Shown: positions 24,595 to 34,984, counted from the first letter of the stretch. The stretch: 42,994 nucleotides of DNA from an uncultured SAR116 cluster alpha proteobacterium (GCA_902518965.1 CABYIQ010000013.1:1-42994); one strand, 5' to 3'. Numbers and translations: made by a program. The notes: a model not told the origin generated them from the letters alone.

Positions 24595-26226
24595 TCAGTG
24601 TCTCTCGCGGGTAATGAAATCGGCAGCTTTTTCGGCGATCATTAGTGTCGGCGAATTTGTGTTCCCAGACGTGATGGTAGGCATTACAGACGCGTCTGCC
24701 ACCCGCAGGCCAGAGATGCCGTGAACCTTCAGCCTATCACTGACCACAGCTTGTGAATCATTACCCATTTTTGCTGTACCTACAGGATGGAAAATTGTTG
24801 TGCTGATATCACCAGCCTTTGCAGCCAGTTCTTCATCGGACTGAATGTCTGCCCCAGGCAGAAATTCGTCAGTGACATGTTCTGCAAGCGGTGCCTGTCT
24901 TACAATATTCCGGGTCAGCCTTATCGCTTTGGCAGCGACAAGTCGGTCAGCTTCAGCTGACAGATAATGAGGCGCGATATGCGGTTTGGCGAAGGGATCA
25001 GCTGATGTAATCTGAACGGTCCCACGTGAGTGTGGCCGCAGATTGCAGACAGAGGCAGTGAAAGCAGAGAAACTGTGCAGAGGTTCACCGAAGGCAGGAA
25101 GCGACAGGGGCTGGACATGATATTGAAGGTCAGGAGTTGCCATTGCCGGATCAGACTTCACAAATGCACCAAGCTGGCTAGGAGCCATAGACATAGGGCC
25201 GGAACGGTTTAGGAAATATTCAAGTCCAATTCGTATTTTTCCTGTCAGTTTATGCGCAAAGTCATTCAGTGTGCGCACATTCTTGACCTTATAAATGGTT
25301 CTGATTTGCAGATGGTCTTGAAGGTTCTGGCCAACACCCGGTAGATTGTGGCGAACAGCAATGCCGTTGCTCTGCAAAAGTTCAGGCGCGCCAATGCCTG
25401 ATAATTGTAAAAGCTGCGGTGTGCCAATGGCCCCACTGCATAAAATCACTTCCCCTCTGCAGCCCGCAAGTGCCACTCGGTTATGATGATGGAACTGCAG
25501 TCCATCAACCTTGAGGTCGGTCAAAACAATCTTTTGGGCAGTTGCACCTGTAAGCACAGTCAGATTCTTGCGGCCCCGTGCTGGAGCAAGAAAAGCCTTA
25601 GAACTGCTCCATCGCCAACCACGTCTCTGATTGACCTGAAAATAGCCGACACCTTCATTATTGCCGCGATTGAAATCGTCTATTGCCGGAATGCCAGCGG
25701 CGATACAGGCTGCCCTGAATTTATCCAATATATCCCATGACAGGCGCTGCTCTTCAACACGCCATTCACCGCCAGAGCCATGCATATCATCGCCGCCGGC
25801 ATAATGATCTTCTGACTTCTTAAAATAGGGCAGCACATCATCCCACCCCCAGTTTTCATTACCTAGCTGACGCCAGTGTTCATAATCCGCAGCCTGACCA
25901 CGCATATAAATCATGCCATTAATCGAAGAACATCCTCCTAAGATGCGGCCACGTGGATAATTCAGTGACCGTCCGTTCAGCCCGTCTGCCGGAGCTGTCT
26001 TAAAACCCCAGTCTGTGCGCGGGTTACCCATACAATACAGATAACCAACCGGTATCTTTGTCCAGATGTAATTATCACTTTCTCCTGCTTCCAAAAGCAG
26101 AACAGAAACAGATGGATTTGCTGACAGCCTGTTCGCCAATGCACAGCCAGCGGTACCTGCACCAACTATTATATAGTCAAATGGGCCAATATCCTCTGCC
26201 GGAGTTTCTGTTTGTATGGGGTTCAT
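24595..26226 (-). CDS. GMC-family FAD alcohol dehydrogenase (choline dehydrogenase-like)
   Basis: Glucose-methanol-choline oxidoreductase of about 543 aa. The FAD dinucleotide fold opens the protein (YIIVGAGTAGCALANRLS with the distal glutamate in LLLEAGE). GMC signature 1 region reads GRILGGCSSINGMIYMRGQ. Signature 2 lies around GAIGTPQLLQLSGIG. The C-terminal active site has the histidine in FHPVGTAKMG and the His/Asn partner position as asparagine in TSGNTNSPTLM, as in choline/alcohol dehydrogenases of this clan. It overlaps the beta-hydroxyacid dehydrogenase by 4 bp (ATGA) and is translationally coupled to it. It converges on the D-2-hydroxyacid dehydrogenase with 8 bp between. Substrate is some primary or secondary alcohol. 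True BetA is unlikely as no betB/betI neighbours exist. Confidence 0.88.
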   Translation of the reverse strand: MNPIQTETPAEDIGPFDYIIVGAGTAGCALANRLSANPSVSVLLLEAGESDNYIWTKIPVGYLYCMGNPRTDWGFKTAPADGLNGRSLNYPRGRILGGCSSINGMIYMRGQAADYEHWRQLGNENWGWDDVLPYFKKSEDHYAGGDDMHGSGGEWRVEEQRLSWDILDKFRAACIAAGIPAIDDFNRGNNEGVGYFQVNQRRGWRWSSSKAFLAPARGRKNLTVLTGATAQKIVLTDLKVDGLQFHHHNRVALAGCRGEVILCSGAIGTPQLLQLSGIGAPELLQSNGIAVRHNLPGVGQNLQDHLQIRTIYKVKNVRTLNDFAHKLTGKIRIGLEYFLNRSGPMSMAPSQLGAFVKSDPAMATPDLQYHVQPLSLPAFGEPLHSFSAFTASVCNLRPHSRGTVQITSADPFAKPHIAPHYLSAEADRLVAAKAIRLTRNIVRQAPLAEHVTDEFLPGADIQSDEELAAKAGDISTTIFHPVGTAKMGNDSQAVVSDRLKVHGISGLRVADASVMPTITSGNTNSPTLMIAEKAADFITRERH

Positions 26227-27164
26227 TTGTCGAAGCCTTCAGCATCTGGTTTGTCAGTAACATAGCTATACAGTGCGGTATGGTCTGCCTGCTGCCCAAG
26301 GGCAGATACGGCTGAATCAAGGCATGCTGCAAGAGCAGGAGTGACTGGTGTGTTGTTGCCAGCAGCCTCTATCAGCTCACGGGCGATATTTACATCCTTT
26401 GCCATAAGCTGCAGCGCAAAGCCGGAATTAAAAGTTTCAGGTAACACAAATTTCTCCAGCTTCACTTCTGTTGTGTTATTCCGGCCTGTTGAACTATTTA
26501 TAACCTTGATGAACGTTTCTGGAGAAATGCCTGCATCTTTTGCTGTTGCCAACGCCTGAAAGCTCGCAAGCAGACCAGCAGCAGATACATAATTGTTCAG
26601 AGCTTTCATCGCATGACCTGCTCCAACGGGGCCAACATGCTGCAGGTTTCCCATTGCGGTCAGAAGGATTTGGACCCCACAGATGTCATCATCCTTGCCG
26701 CCAGCCATGATCATCAGCTCGGCACTGGCGGCTTTGGACACACCCCCAGATACAGGTGCATCGATGAAACAGCTTCCCTCAGCTGTGATGTCGTCTGCCA
26801 GGCTAAGGCTGTCTTGCGGATGGCAGGATGACATATCGATAATGGTTCCTGAAAAACCAGCGTTAAGAACAGTCTCGCAAACAGACCGAACGGCTGGACC
26901 ATCAGGTAACATGGTGATTATAGTATCCGTTTGCGCGAGATCGGTTAGATGCTTAGCACGCTTAAGATCTGGGTTGAACAGAGCTGTTTTCCAAACGTTT
27001 GGATTAACGTCATAGCCAATCAGATTATCGGTTACTGCCAGCAAATGTGGGGCCATTACAGATCCCATTGCACCAAGGCCGCACCATCCCACCTTTTTTG
27101 TATGAGGACGTGTCTGCATCCGTCTTTTTTTTAGTGTCATTGATGAACCTATACAGTCTGTCAT
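26223..27164 (-). CDS. Beta-hydroxyacid dehydrogenase (3-hydroxyisobutyrate / tartronate semialdehyde reductase family)
   Basis: NAD(P)-dependent beta-hydroxyacid dehydrogenase of about 313 aa. The Rossmann motif is VGWCGLGAMGSVMAPHLL. The substrate-binding signature is FIDAPVSGGVSKAASAELMIMAGG, and the catalytic lysine lies in GHAMKALNNYVSAAG. The C-terminal helix region has GFALQLMAKDVNIARELIEAAG, all standard for the family. The start is uncertain: ATGs at 27164, 27140 and 27119 are in frame and none has a strong ribosome binding site, and the Rossmann strand begins just after the last of them. It is the first gene of a two-gene operon with the GMC dehydrogenase. Together they could oxidise an alcohol and interconvert a semialdehyde and hydroxy acid. 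The precise substrate is unknown. Confidence 0.87.
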   Translation of the reverse strand: MTDCIGSSMTLKKRRMQTRPHTKKVGWCGLGAMGSVMAPHLLAVTDNLIGYDVNPNVWKTALFNPDLKRAKHLTDLAQTDTIITMLPDGPAVRSVCETVLNAGFSGTIIDMSSCHPQDSLSLADDITAEGSCFIDAPVSGGVSKAASAELMIMAGGKDDDICGVQILLTAMGNLQHVGPVGAGHAMKALNNYVSAAGLLASFQALATAKDAGISPETFIKVINSSTGRNNTTEVKLEKFVLPETFNSGFALQLMAKDVNIARELIEAAGNNTPVTPALAACLDSAVSALGQQADHTALYSYVTDKPDAEGFDK

Positions 27165-27406
27165 GGTTAGCTCAAAGTCTATGGTCTTTAATACTATGAC
27201 GCACAGACTGATGCTCTGCTATTACAAAAAAGCAAAAAAGCGGTCATTTCGTCTCATCTGGGGCTTGATAGTCAGGACTAATCCATGCTACACAGCCGCA
27301 TCAATTCAAAAAATCCTTCACATCGGTTGATACCTTAATGGGACCGTTGGTGGAAGACATATATGTTTTGCAACAGGTATAACCGGTTAGAGAGAAAGCT
27401 TTGGTG
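27165..27406. other. Gap between catabolic cluster and secE
   Basis: No protein or tRNA gene is evident. Many alphaproteobacteria carry tuf and tRNA-Trp just upstream of secE; neither is found here. The gap must hold divergent promoters for secE and for the beta-hydroxyacid dehydrogenase operon, but I could not choose a convincing -35/-10 pair. A 10-bp perfect palindrome, TAACCGGTTA, lies at 27380-27389, shortly before secE. Confidence 0.4.
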
Positions 27407-27604
27407 ATGGCAAAAGTGTCTCCTGCACAATTTGTCAGACAAGTCAGACAGGAAATCTCTCGTATTTCCTGGGCGACGCGTCGCGACACCGGTTTGGCAA
27501 CGATCACGGTTTTCGTGATGGCAAGTATTGCTGCTGTATTTTTCTTGCTTGTGGATATGGTGCTATCGAACGTAGTTCAGTTTGTTCTTGGGTTTGGTGG
27601 CTGA
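27407..27604 (+). CDS. secE: Preprotein translocase subunit SecE
   Basis: Essential small subunit of the SecYEG translocon, 65 aa, the usual length of the short single-helix alphaproteobacterial form. The N-terminal amphipathic helix reads QFVRQVRQEISRISWATRRDTG, interrupted here at the conserved W-RRD region, and is followed by one transmembrane helix (TVFVMASIAAVFFLLVDMVLSNVV). ATG 27407 is taken rather than the in-frame TTG at 27401. The gene directly precedes nusG (38 bp), the near-universal bacterial order, and opens the long housekeeping operon. Confidence 0.93.
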   Translation: MAKVSPAQFVRQVRQEISRISWATRRDTGLATITVFVMASIAAVFFLLVDMVLSNVVQFVLGFGG

Positions 27605-27642
27605 GGGCTGAGTGAAATTGGGGAATTTGAGGTAGGTCTCAC

Positions 27643-28176
27643 ATGGCGAAACGCTGGTATGTAGTCCACGTCTTTTCAGGTTCTGAGAAGAAGATGGCAC
27701 AGTCGATTCTGGAACAGGCTGAAACACACGGTCTGGATGAACAGATCGTGGATGTGATGGTGCCAACTGAAGAAGTAGTTGAGGTGCGACGCGGAGCTAA
27801 AGTGCAATCGGAGCGGAAATTCTTTCCAGGATACATTCTGGTCAATATGGAGCTGACGGATACGACGTGGTCGCTGGTGCAAAGTCAGCCACGTGTTACT
27901 GGTTTTCTTGGGGGCAGAGGAAAACCAGTTCCAATTACCCAGGCCGAGGCAGAGCGGCTTATCCGCCAGATGGACGAGGGAGTTGAACGGCCTCGCACAA
28001 CAATTAGCTTTGATATTGGTGAGGAGGTGCGTGTGGTTGAAGGGCCATTCGAAAGTTTCAACGGTATTGTCGAAGAAGCTGATGATGAAAAAGAACGCTT
28101 GAAAGTAGCTGTGTCTATCTTTGGACGATCGACACCAGTCGAGCTTGAATACAGTCAGGTGGAAAAATCTAGCTAA
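27643..28176 (+). CDS. nusG: Transcription termination/antitermination protein NusG
   Basis: NusG of 177 aa, normal length. The N-terminal NGN domain opens with [20 protein letters not shown] and contains [15 protein letters not shown] and [14 protein letters not shown]. The C-terminal KOW domain carries [19 protein letters not shown], which contacts Rho, NusE/S10 and the ribosome. It binds RNA polymerase in elongation and couples it to the ribosome. It stands between secE and rplK as in most bacteria. GAGGTAGG lies upstream of ATG 27643. A short hairpin (CTGCC gaca GGCAG at 28234-28247) is in the 94-bp gap before rplK. Confidence 0.96.
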   Translation: MAKRWYVVHVFSGSEKKMAQSILEQAETHGLDEQIVDVMVPTEEVVEVRRGAKVQSERKFFPGYILVNMELTDTTWSLVQSQPRVTGFLGGRGKPVPITQAEAERLIRQMDEGVERPRTTISFDIGEEVRVVEGPFESFNGIVEEADDEKERLKVAVSIFGRSTPVELEYSQVEKSS

Positions 28177-28270
28177 TTAGTCTAGTAAGCAGCTGGTCAG
28201 ATTTCCGTCAAAATATGGCAAATAATCAGGTATCTGCCGACAGGCAGCAGAAAATAAAGGGTCTGAAAAG

Positions 28271-28702
28271 ATGGCAAAGAAAATTGAAGGGTATTTAAAG
28301 CTTAACATTCCTGCAGGAGGAGCCAACCCGTCTCCGCCGGTGGGTCCTGCGTTGGGTCAGCGCGGTGTGAATATTATGGAATTCTGTAAGGCCTTTAATG
28401 CAGCAACGGAAAGCCTTGAAAAAAATATGCCTGTGCCAGTCGTGATTACTGTTTTTCAGGATAAGTCATTTACCTTCACGACAAAAACCGCACCAGTCAG
28501 CTATTTTTTGAAGAAGGCTGCAGGTCTGCAAAAAGGTTCTGGAGAACCCGGTCGGTCTGTTGCCGGCAAGGTGACAATCTCACAGGTTAAGGAAATCGCC
28601 GAGCAGAAGATGAAAGATCTGAATGCGGTTGATATGGATGGCGCTGTTGCGATGATCAGTGGTTCTGCCCGAGCTATGGGTCTAGAAGTTGTGGAGGGAT
28701 AA
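28271..28702 (+). CDS. rplK: 50S ribosomal protein L11
   Basis: L11 of 143 aa, standard length. Characteristic strings: [34 protein letters not shown], here given only as landmarks [15 protein letters not shown] and MEFCKAFN, then [13 protein letters not shown], the linker proline region [14 protein letters not shown], and a C-terminal rRNA-binding domain ending [10 protein letters not shown]. It binds the GTPase centre of 23S rRNA and is needed for RelA stimulation. It is followed after 2 bp by rplA, the conserved pair. AAAGG stands about 10 nt before the ATG. Confidence 0.96.
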   Translation: MAKKIEGYLKLNIPAGGANPSPPVGPALGQRGVNIMEFCKAFNAATESLEKNMPVPVVITVFQDKSFTFTTKTAPVSYFLKKAAGLQKGSGEPGRSVAGKVTISQVKEIAEQKMKDLNAVDMDGAVAMISGSARAMGLEVVEG

Positions 28703-28704
28703 TC

Positions 28705-29397
28705 ATGGCTAAGCTAACGAAAAAACAAAAGGCGTTCGCCACGGATGTAGACCGCACACGTGATTATTCTGTTGCAGATGCCGCCGCAATCGTAAAAAAA
28801 GGCGCAACAGCAAAATTTGATGAAACAATCGAAATTTCTATGAATTTAGGTGTTGACCCGCGCCATTCAGACCAGATGGTCCGCGGAGCGGTAGCAATGC
28901 CAAACGGGACTGGTAAAGATGTGCGTGTGGCTGTGTTTGCACGTGATGACAAAGCTGACGAGGCAAAAGCAGCTGGCGCTGAATTTGTCGGGGCTGAAGA
29001 ATTGGCTGAATCTATACAAAACGGTGAAGATGGATTTGACCGGGTGATTGCTAGCCCTGATATGATGGGTGTTGTTGGCCGTCTAGGCAAAGTTCTGGGC
29101 CCGCGTGGACTTATGCCGAATCCAAAGTTGGGGACGGTGACGCCTGATGTGGCTGCAGCTGTAAAAACAGCAAAGGCTGGTGAAGTGCAGTTTCGCGTTG
29201 AAAAAGCTGGGGTTGTGCACGCGGGTATAGGCAAAGCTAGCTTTGACGCTGAAAAGATTGCGGAAAATGCAACTGCTTTTATCGAGGCTATTAAAAAAGC
29301 ACGTCCATCTGGTGCAAAAGGAACGTATATTAAAAAAATCACGCTCAGCTCTACTATGGGATCAAGCGTATTTATTGATGACAGTTTGGCTAGGTAA
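28705..29397 (+). CDS. rplA: 50S ribosomal protein L1
   Basis: L1 of 230 aa, the normal bacterial length. The signature strand regions are present: [24 protein letters not shown] near residue 40-60 (landmark [11 protein letters not shown]), [22 protein letters not shown] (landmark [10 protein letters not shown]), and the ending [16 protein letters not shown]. It forms the mobile L1 stalk and in many bacteria represses its own operon by binding the mRNA leader upstream of rplK. It starts 2 bp after rplK. A long reverse-strand reading frame through the gene is a shadow. Confidence 0.97.
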   Translation: MAKLTKKQKAFATDVDRTRDYSVADAAAIVKKGATAKFDETIEISMNLGVDPRHSDQMVRGAVAMPNGTGKDVRVAVFARDDKADEAKAAGAEFVGAEELAESIQNGEDGFDRVIASPDMMGVVGRLGKVLGPRGLMPNPKLGTVTPDVAAAVKTAKAGEVQFRVEKAGVVHAGIGKASFDAEKIAENATAFIEAIKKARPSGAKGTYIKKITLSSTMGSSVFIDDSLAR

Positions 29398-29489
29398 ATT
29401 CCTTGCTAGACAGATATTCGTCAGTTTTCTTGAAAGCTGGCGGGTAAAGGCAGCAAACCTGATCTTTAGATTAGAAATGCTGTTAACCT

Positions 29490-29541
29490 GTCCAAGACTG
29501 CAGGTGGTTGTAATTTTGGCAACCTTAATGTCCTGCATAGA
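29490..29541 (+). ncRNA. L10(L12)4-binding leader (ribosomal protein L10 leader) upstream of rplJ
   Basis: In the 279-bp rplA-rplJ gap, GCAGG (29500-29504) pairs with CCTGC (29532-29536). Inside it GGTTG (29506-29510) pairs with CAACC (29520-29524), and GTC (29490-29492) can pair with GAC (29539-29541). The sequence AGACTGCAGGTGG before the loop is typical of the alphaproteobacterial L10 leader. The nested helices with an asymmetric internal loop fit the kink-turn architecture bound by L10-L12 to repress rplJL translation. Confidence 0.65.
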
Positions 29542-29676
29542 CAAAGGGGAAAGCTGTAAAGCTTTGACTTTCTTTGGGCAGGCCTAGGGACACATATACA
29601 GAACTGTAGATGTGTTTAGGTGAAACGGAGCAGAACCACTCACGTGATTCTGTATTTATGAAGTGGAGATGATCAG

Positions 29677-30189
29677 GTGAACCGGACAGAAAAAGCCGAA
29701 CTGATCGAAACACTGCAATCTACCCTGTCTGAGGCAACTTCAGTTGTTGTTACTCATCAGATTGGCTTGACTGTTGCGGAAAGCAGCGAACTGCGGGCGC
29801 GTATGCGTGAAGCAGGAGCCGGTTTTAAGGTAACAAAAAACAGACTGACCAAAATTGCTTTGCAAGGCACCAAATACGAGGAGATGACAGAAATGTTCTC
29901 CGGGCCAACAGCGATGGGAACATCGCCAGATCCGGTGGCTGCTGCAAAAGTGCTCGTAAAATTTGCGAAGGAAAATGACAAGCTTACCATCGTTGGCGGT
30001 TCACTGGACGGCAAAATGCTGGACAAGGCCGGTGTCGAAGCGTTGGCTACAATGCCATCACTTGATGAGCTGCGGGCAAAGCTTGTGGGTCTAATGAATG
30101 CCCCGGCAACAAAATTGGCGCGTTTGTCGCAAGCACCTGCCGCGAAGTTGGCACGTGTTGTTAAGGCACGGGCAGATCAATTGCAGTAG
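29677..30189 (+). CDS. rplJ: 50S ribosomal protein L10
   Basis: L10 of 170 aa, usual size. It starts with the GTG at 29677, giving NRTEKAELIETLQSTLSEA, which matches the conserved L10 N-terminus; GGAG at 29665-29668 is the ribosome binding site. Other landmarks are VVVTHQIGLTVAESSELR, FKVTKNRLTKIAL and the C-terminal helix AKLARVVKARADQLQ that binds L7/L12 dimers. L10 anchors the L12 stalk and autoregulates rplJL through the leader at 29490-29541. A 46-bp gap with AAGGAG separates it from rplL. Confidence 0.96.
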   Translation: MNRTEKAELIETLQSTLSEATSVVVTHQIGLTVAESSELRARMREAGAGFKVTKNRLTKIALQGTKYEEMTEMFSGPTAMGTSPDPVAAAKVLVKFAKENDKLTIVGGSLDGKMLDKAGVEALATMPSLDELRAKLVGLMNAPATKLARLSQAPAAKLARVVKARADQLQ

Positions 30190-30235
30190 GCATATGCCGA
30201 TCTGATTAGAAAGTTAAAGTTATAAGGAGATTATA

Positions 30236-30616
30236 ATGGCTGATATACAAAAAATTGCAGAAGATTTGTCTTCTCTGACCGTTCTTGAGGCTGCTGAACT
30301 GTCTAAATTGCTTGAAGAGAAATGGGGTGTATCTGCAGCCGCAGCACCTGTGGCTGTTGCCGCTGTTAGTGGTGGCGATTCTGGTGGTTCGGCAGCAGAA
30401 GAAAAGGATGAGTTTGATGTCATCCTTGCTTCACCCGGTGGCTCAAAAATCAATGTGATTAAAGAAGTCCGCACGATAACTGGATTGGGTTTGAAAGAAG
30501 CAAAAGATTTGGTTGAAGGTGCGCCAAAGCCTGTAAAGGAAGGTGTTGCTAAAGCCGAAGCTGAAGAGCTCAAGGCCAAGCTGGAAGAAGCTGGCGCGAC
30601 TGTCGAACTTAAGTAA
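30236..30616 (+). CDS. rplL: 50S ribosomal protein L7/L12
   Basis: L7/L12 of 126 aa. The N-terminal dimerisation helix ([29 protein letters not shown], landmark [15 protein letters not shown]), an alanine-rich hinge ([15 protein letters not shown]) and the C-terminal factor-binding domain ([19 protein letters not shown] and [13 protein letters not shown]) are all present. It recruits translation GTPases to the ribosome. AAGGAG precedes the ATG. Strong hairpins after the stop codon may separate its expression from rpoB. Confidence 0.97.
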   Translation: MADIQKIAEDLSSLTVLEAAELSKLLEEKWGVSAAAAPVAVAAVSGGDSGGSAAEEKDEFDVILASPGGSKINVIKEVRTITGLGLKEAKDLVEGAPKPVKEGVAKAEAEELKAKLEEAGATVELK

Positions 30617-30627
30617 TTGAGCGCGCG

Positions 30628-30679
30628 CAGTCTTTTCGACTGAATTTGCTATGCACCGGGCTTCAGATGAAGTCCGGTG
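30628..30679 (+). promoter_or_regulatory. Hairpins between rplL and rpoB (possible attenuator or processing site)
   Basis: CAGTC/GACTG (30628-30642) forms a small hairpin. CACCGGGCTTC (30654-30664) pairs with GAAGTCCGGTG (30669-30679) through a 4-nt loop, 11 bp with one G-U pair. No T-run follows, so this is not a classical intrinsic terminator. The position matches the rplL-rpoB attenuator and RNase III site region known from Escherichia coli, which reduces rpoBC relative to rplL expression. Function here is inferred. Confidence 0.5.
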
Positions 30680-30805
30680 TCTAGCGTTTATAAATGTGGT
30701 CTGTTTTAGATAATTAGGACGAGATCGCAAATGAATGCAAATTTTAGCTGAAGCGTGCCATAGGATTGATGGTCCGCCAGCTTTTCAAACGAATGAGGTT
30801 AGCTG

Positions 30806-33800
30806 ATGGCAAAACGTGTGAGCAGTTTAGATAGTCGTAAACGCGTGAGACGTACCTTTGGTCACCTGTCTGAAGTGGCACAGATGCCCAATCTTATTGA
30901 TGTGCAGCGGTCAAGTTATGACCAGTTTTTGCAACTAGGTGTAGCCAAAGCAGACCGCACCAGTGTAGGCCTTCAGGAAGCTTTCTCATCAGTTTTCCCA
31001 ATTTATGATTTTGCTGGCCGGGCGATCTTGCAGTTTGAATCTTATGAGCTTGAAGCACCAAAATATGATGTTGACGAATGTCAGCAGCGCGGGCTCACCT
31101 ATGCATCGCCCTTGAAAGTAACCTTGCGCTTGGTGGTTTGGGAAATTGACGAGGACACAGGCGCGAAATCGATTCGGGACATCAAAGAACAGGATGTTTA
31201 TATGGGCGATATGCCCCTAATGACCAACAATGGTACGTTTATTATAAATGGAACGGAACGAGTTATCGTATCGCAGATGCACAGGTCGCCTGGGGTGTTT
31301 TTCGACCATGACAAGGGCAAGACACATTCTTCAGGAAAATATCTTTTTGCTGCGCGGATTATTCCTTATCGCGGGTCCTGGCTTGATTTTGAATATGATG
31401 CCAAGGATATACTAAATGTCCGAATTGACCGCAAACGTAAATTGCCAGCTACAACTTTTCTAATGGCTCTGCCAAATGCTGAATCGGACCAGATAATAGC
31501 ACAGGCTGACGCAGATGATCGCGAAATCGACCCAAGTGAACTGACCGGTATGAGTCGTGAAGATATTTTGTCGGTGTTTTATGAGGATTTAGAATACAGC
31601 CGTGACGGTGATGGTTGGAAGTGTGAGTTCCACGCAGCAAGCTATGCAGGCGTCAAATTGAACAGAGACCTTGTGAATGCAGAAACAGGGGAAGTTGCTG
31701 CCGAGACAGGCACAAAGTTGACCCCGCGGGTAATGCGTAAAATTCAAGATGCTGGTCTTGCTTTCATCCGTATTGAGGAATTTGATATGCTAGGCCGTTT
31801 TGTGGCTAAAGACCTTGTGGATTTGAATACGGGTGTTGTTCTGGCTGAAGCTGGTGATGAAATCACGGAAGAGATTCTGGTTGTGCTGCGAGACAATGAT
31901 ATCAGCGAACTCTCTGTTCTGGGCATTGATAACGTCAATATTGGTCCACATCTTCGCAATACGCTGGCAGCTGACCGCAATAATTGCCGAGAGGAAGCCC
32001 TTGTTGACATTTATCGTGTGATGCGCCCGGGAGAGCCGCCAACACTTGAATCCGCCCATGAACTGTTTAACAGCCTGTTCTTTGATTCCGAAAAGTATGA
32101 CTTATCAGCAGTTGGCCGAGTTAAAATGAACGGCCGTTTGGAAATGGATGTTCAAGATTCGGTCCGTATTCTTCGGAAACAGGATATTCTTTCTGTGTTG
32201 AAAGTCCTTGTAGACTTGAAAGATGGGCGCGGCGAAGTTGACGATATTGACCATCTGGGTAACCGGCGTGTTCGTTCTGTGGGTGAGTTGATGGAGAATC
32301 AATATCGTGTTGGTTTACTTCGCATGGAACGGGCTATTCGTGAGCGTATGGGGTCAGTTGAAATCGATACGGTGATGCCGGCAGACTTAATAAATGCCAA
32401 ACCAGCTGCGGCTGCTGTTCGTGAATTTTTTGGCTCATCCCAATTATCGCAATTCATGGACCAGACTAACCCACTTTCTGAAATTACTCATAAGAGGCGT
32501 GTGTCCGCGCTTGGTCCGGGTGGTCTGACACGTGAGCGAGCTGGATTTGAGGTTCGTGACGTGCATCCGACTCATTATGGCCGTATTTGTCCGATTGAGA
32601 CGCCTGAAGGCCCAAACATCGGACTGATAAATTCACTAGCAACATATGCCCTGATCAATCGTTACGGTTTTATTGAAACCCCTTACCGCAAGGTTGTAGA
32701 CGGTAAAGTTACAGACGACTACCGCTATATTTCAGCTATGGAAGAAGGCCGTTTTACAATCGCGCAGGCGAATGCAGAGCTTGATGCCAAGGGTAATTTT
32801 GTTGGTGAACTGATCCCAGTTCGCCGGGCAGGTGAAATTGGGTTAGCACGGCCAACAGATATCGAATATGTTGATGTTTCTCCGAAGCAACTTGTATCTG
32901 TTGCTGCAGCATTAATTCCGTTTCTTGAAAACGATGATGCAAACCGTGCTTTAATGGGCTCAAACATGCAGCGTCAAGCTGTGCCGCTACTTAAGGCAGA
33001 GGCACCAATTATTGGCACTGGCATGGAAGCCCGCGTTGCTCGTGACTCAGGCGTGACAATCGTCGCTAGACGGGATGGTATTGTTGACCAAGTGGATGCA
33101 ACACGGATTGTTGTGCGCACAGACGATATTGGTGATGCGACAGCTTCACCTGTCGACATCTATTCTCTATTGAAGTTTCAGCGGTCAAACCAGAACACAA
33201 CTGTCAATCAGCGACCATTGGTCAAGGTTGGTGACCAAGTGAAAACGGGTGACATTATTGCAGATGGACCGTCAACGGAAGACGGCGAATTGGCACTTGG
33301 CCGCAATGTTCTGGTCGCCTTTATGCCATGGAACGGCTATAATTTCGAGGATTCCATCCTAATAAATGAGCGTATTGTCCGCGATGATGTGTTCACGTCT
33401 ATTCACATTGAAGAATATGAGGTGATGGCGCGTGATACTAAGCTAGGTCAAGAAGAAATTTCACGTGATATTCCGAATGTTGGTGAAGAAGCCCTAAAAA
33501 ATCTTGATGAGGCTGGTATTGTTTATGTTGGTGCAGAGGTTGGTGCAGGTGACATCCTGGTTGGGAAAGTAACACCGAAAGGTGAGACACCAATGACTCC
33601 TGAGGAAAAATTATTACGGGCAATCTTTGGTGAAAAAGCCTCTGATGTTCGTGATACTTCACTGCGAGTTCCGCCTGGTGGAGCGGGAACGGTTGTTGAA
33701 GTGCGCGTATTTTCACGCCGTGGTCTTGAGAAAGATGAGCGCGCACGGGCGATCGAACGCGCGGAAATTGAACGACTGGCTAAAGACCGTGATGATGAGC

Positions 33801-34984
33801 AGTCTATTCTGGAAGGCGGCTACACTAGCCGGATGCATTCACTTCTGAAAGGCCAGAAAGTTGCTACAGGCCCAAAAGATTTAGGCACAAATGCAGTTTT
33901 GACGGCTGAATTACTGGATGGGCTAACCCGGAACCAGCTATCGCAAGTTGCTGTGCAGGATGATGGCGTTCAAAAGTCTGTAGAGGCACAGAATGCCAAT
34001 TTTGATCAGGCAATCAAAGCACTTGATGGCCGTTTCAGTGATAAGGTTGATAAGCTGCAGCGGGGTGACGAGCTCATGCCAGGTGTAATGAAGATGGTCA
34101 AAGTCTTCGTTGCAGTCAAGCGTAAGCTGCAACCAGGAGACAAAATGGCCGGCCGTCATGGCAATAAAGGAGTTATTTCCCGGATTATGCCCGCAGAGGA
34201 TATGCCCTATCTAGCAGATGGGACTCCTGTTGATATTGTTTTGAACCCGCTGGGGGTGCCGTCGCGTATGAATGTGGGGCAAATCCTTGAAACGCATCTG
34301 GGATGGGCTGCCCGTGGTCTTGGCGAACAGGTGGGCAAAGCAGCTGAAGCTGCGCAAGCCAGTGGTGAGATTAAAAAACTGCATGGTCTTCTCAAGGATA
34401 TTTATCCAGAGGATCAGTATAAGGAAAAACTAGGCGCTATGGATGACCAGCAGGTTATTGAGCAAGCCAATCTGCTGTCACGCGGTGTGCCCATGGGCAC
34501 ACCAGTCTTTGATGGTGCGCGAGAAGCTGATGTGGTTAGCTTGCTGGGAAAGGCTGGTCTATCTGAAACTGGCCAGGAAACACTTATAGATGGTCGTACC
34601 GGTGAGGTTTTCGACCGTCCGGTCACAGTTGGTTATATTTACATGCTGAAACTTCATCATCTTGTTGATGAAAAAATTCATGCTCGATCTATTGGTCCGT
34701 ACAGTCTGGTCACCCAACAACCGCTAGGTGGCAAGGCCCAATTCGGCGGACAGCGCTTCGGTGAAATGGAAGTCTGGGCGCTGGAAGCTTATGGGGCAGC
34801 TTACACGCTTCAGGAAATGTTGACAGTTAAGTCTGATGACGTTTCTGGTCGAACAAAGGTATATGAGGCCATCGTCCGCGGTGATGATGATTTCGAGGCT
34901 GGTATTCCGGAATCCTTCAATGTTTTGATAAAAGAGCTGCGCTCTTTGGGCTTGAATGTCGAACTGCATGATGCAGAAATCTGA
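30806..34984 (+). CDS. rpoB: DNA-directed RNA polymerase subunit beta
   Basis: Beta subunit of 1392 aa, normal for Alphaproteobacteria. The N-terminus ([17 protein letters not shown]) fits. The rifampicin-pocket region reads [20 protein letters not shown], followed by [11 protein letters not shown] and [20 protein letters not shown], i.e. unmutated at the usual resistance residues. C-terminal landmarks include [13 protein letters not shown] and [21 protein letters not shown] (landmark [14 protein letters not shown]). The inserted sequence in the first third (around residues 230-380) is the lineage-typical beta dispensable region. GAGG stands 7 nt before ATG 30806. It is followed after 66 bp by rpoC. 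Confidence 0.98.
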   Translation: MAKRVSSLDSRKRVRRTFGHLSEVAQMPNLIDVQRSSYDQFLQLGVAKADRTSVGLQEAFSSVFPIYDFAGRAILQFESYELEAPKYDVDECQQRGLTYASPLKVTLRLVVWEIDEDTGAKSIRDIKEQDVYMGDMPLMTNNGTFIINGTERVIVSQMHRSPGVFFDHDKGKTHSSGKYLFAARIIPYRGSWLDFEYDAKDILNVRIDRKRKLPATTFLMALPNAESDQIIAQADADDREIDPSELTGMSREDILSVFYEDLEYSRDGDGWKCEFHAASYAGVKLNRDLVNAETGEVAAETGTKLTPRVMRKIQDAGLAFIRIEEFDMLGRFVAKDLVDLNTGVVLAEAGDEITEEILVVLRDNDISELSVLGIDNVNIGPHLRNTLAADRNNCREEALVDIYRVMRPGEPPTLESAHELFNSLFFDSEKYDLSAVGRVKMNGRLEMDVQDSVRILRKQDILSVLKVLVDLKDGRGEVDDIDHLGNRRVRSVGELMENQYRVGLLRMERAIRERMGSVEIDTVMPADLINAKPAAAAVREFFGSSQLSQFMDQTNPLSEITHKRRVSALGPGGLTRERAGFEVRDVHPTHYGRICPIETPEGPNIGLINSLATYALINRYGFIETPYRKVVDGKVTDDYRYISAMEEGRFTIAQANAELDAKGNFVGELIPVRRAGEIGLARPTDIEYVDVSPKQLVSVAAALIPFLENDDANRALMGSNMQRQAVPLLKAEAPIIGTGMEARVARDSGVTIVARRDGIVDQVDATRIVVRTDDIGDATASPVDIYSLLKFQRSNQNTTVNQRPLVKVGDQVKTGDIIADGPSTEDGELALGRNVLVAFMPWNGYNFEDSILINERIVRDDVFTSIHIEEYEVMARDTKLGQEEISRDIPNVGEEALKNLDEAGIVYVGAEVGAGDILVGKVTPKGETPMTPEEKLLRAIFGEKASDVRDTSLRVPPGGAGTVVEVRVFSRRGLEKDERARAIERAEIERLAKDRDDEQSILEGGYTSRMHSLLKGQKVATGPKDLGTNAVLTAELLDGLTRNQLSQVAVQDDGVQKSVEAQNANFDQAIKALDGRFSDKVDKLQRGDELMPGVMKMVKVFVAVKRKLQPGDKMAGRHGNKGVISRIMPAEDMPYLADGTPVDIVLNPLGVPSRMNVGQILETHLGWAARGLGEQVGKAAEAAQASGEIKKLHGLLKDIYPEDQYKEKLGAMDDQQVIEQANLLSRGVPMGTPVFDGAREADVVSLLGKAGLSETGQETLIDGRTGEVFDRPVTVGYIYMLKLHHLVDEKIHARSIGPYSLVTQQPLGGKAQFGGQRFGEMEVWALEAYGAAYTLQEMLTVKSDDVSGRTKVYEAIVRGDDDFEAGIPESFNVLIKELRSLGLNVELHDAEI

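Noticed and set aside
27165-27406. Possible tRNA-Trp before secE
   Set aside because: No cloverleaf-compatible sequence or CCA-type acceptor stem could be found by eye.
28764-29342. 192-aa reverse-strand reading frame within rplA
   Set aside because: Shadow of the conserved L1 gene; serine/alanine-rich nonsense composition and no ribosome binding site.
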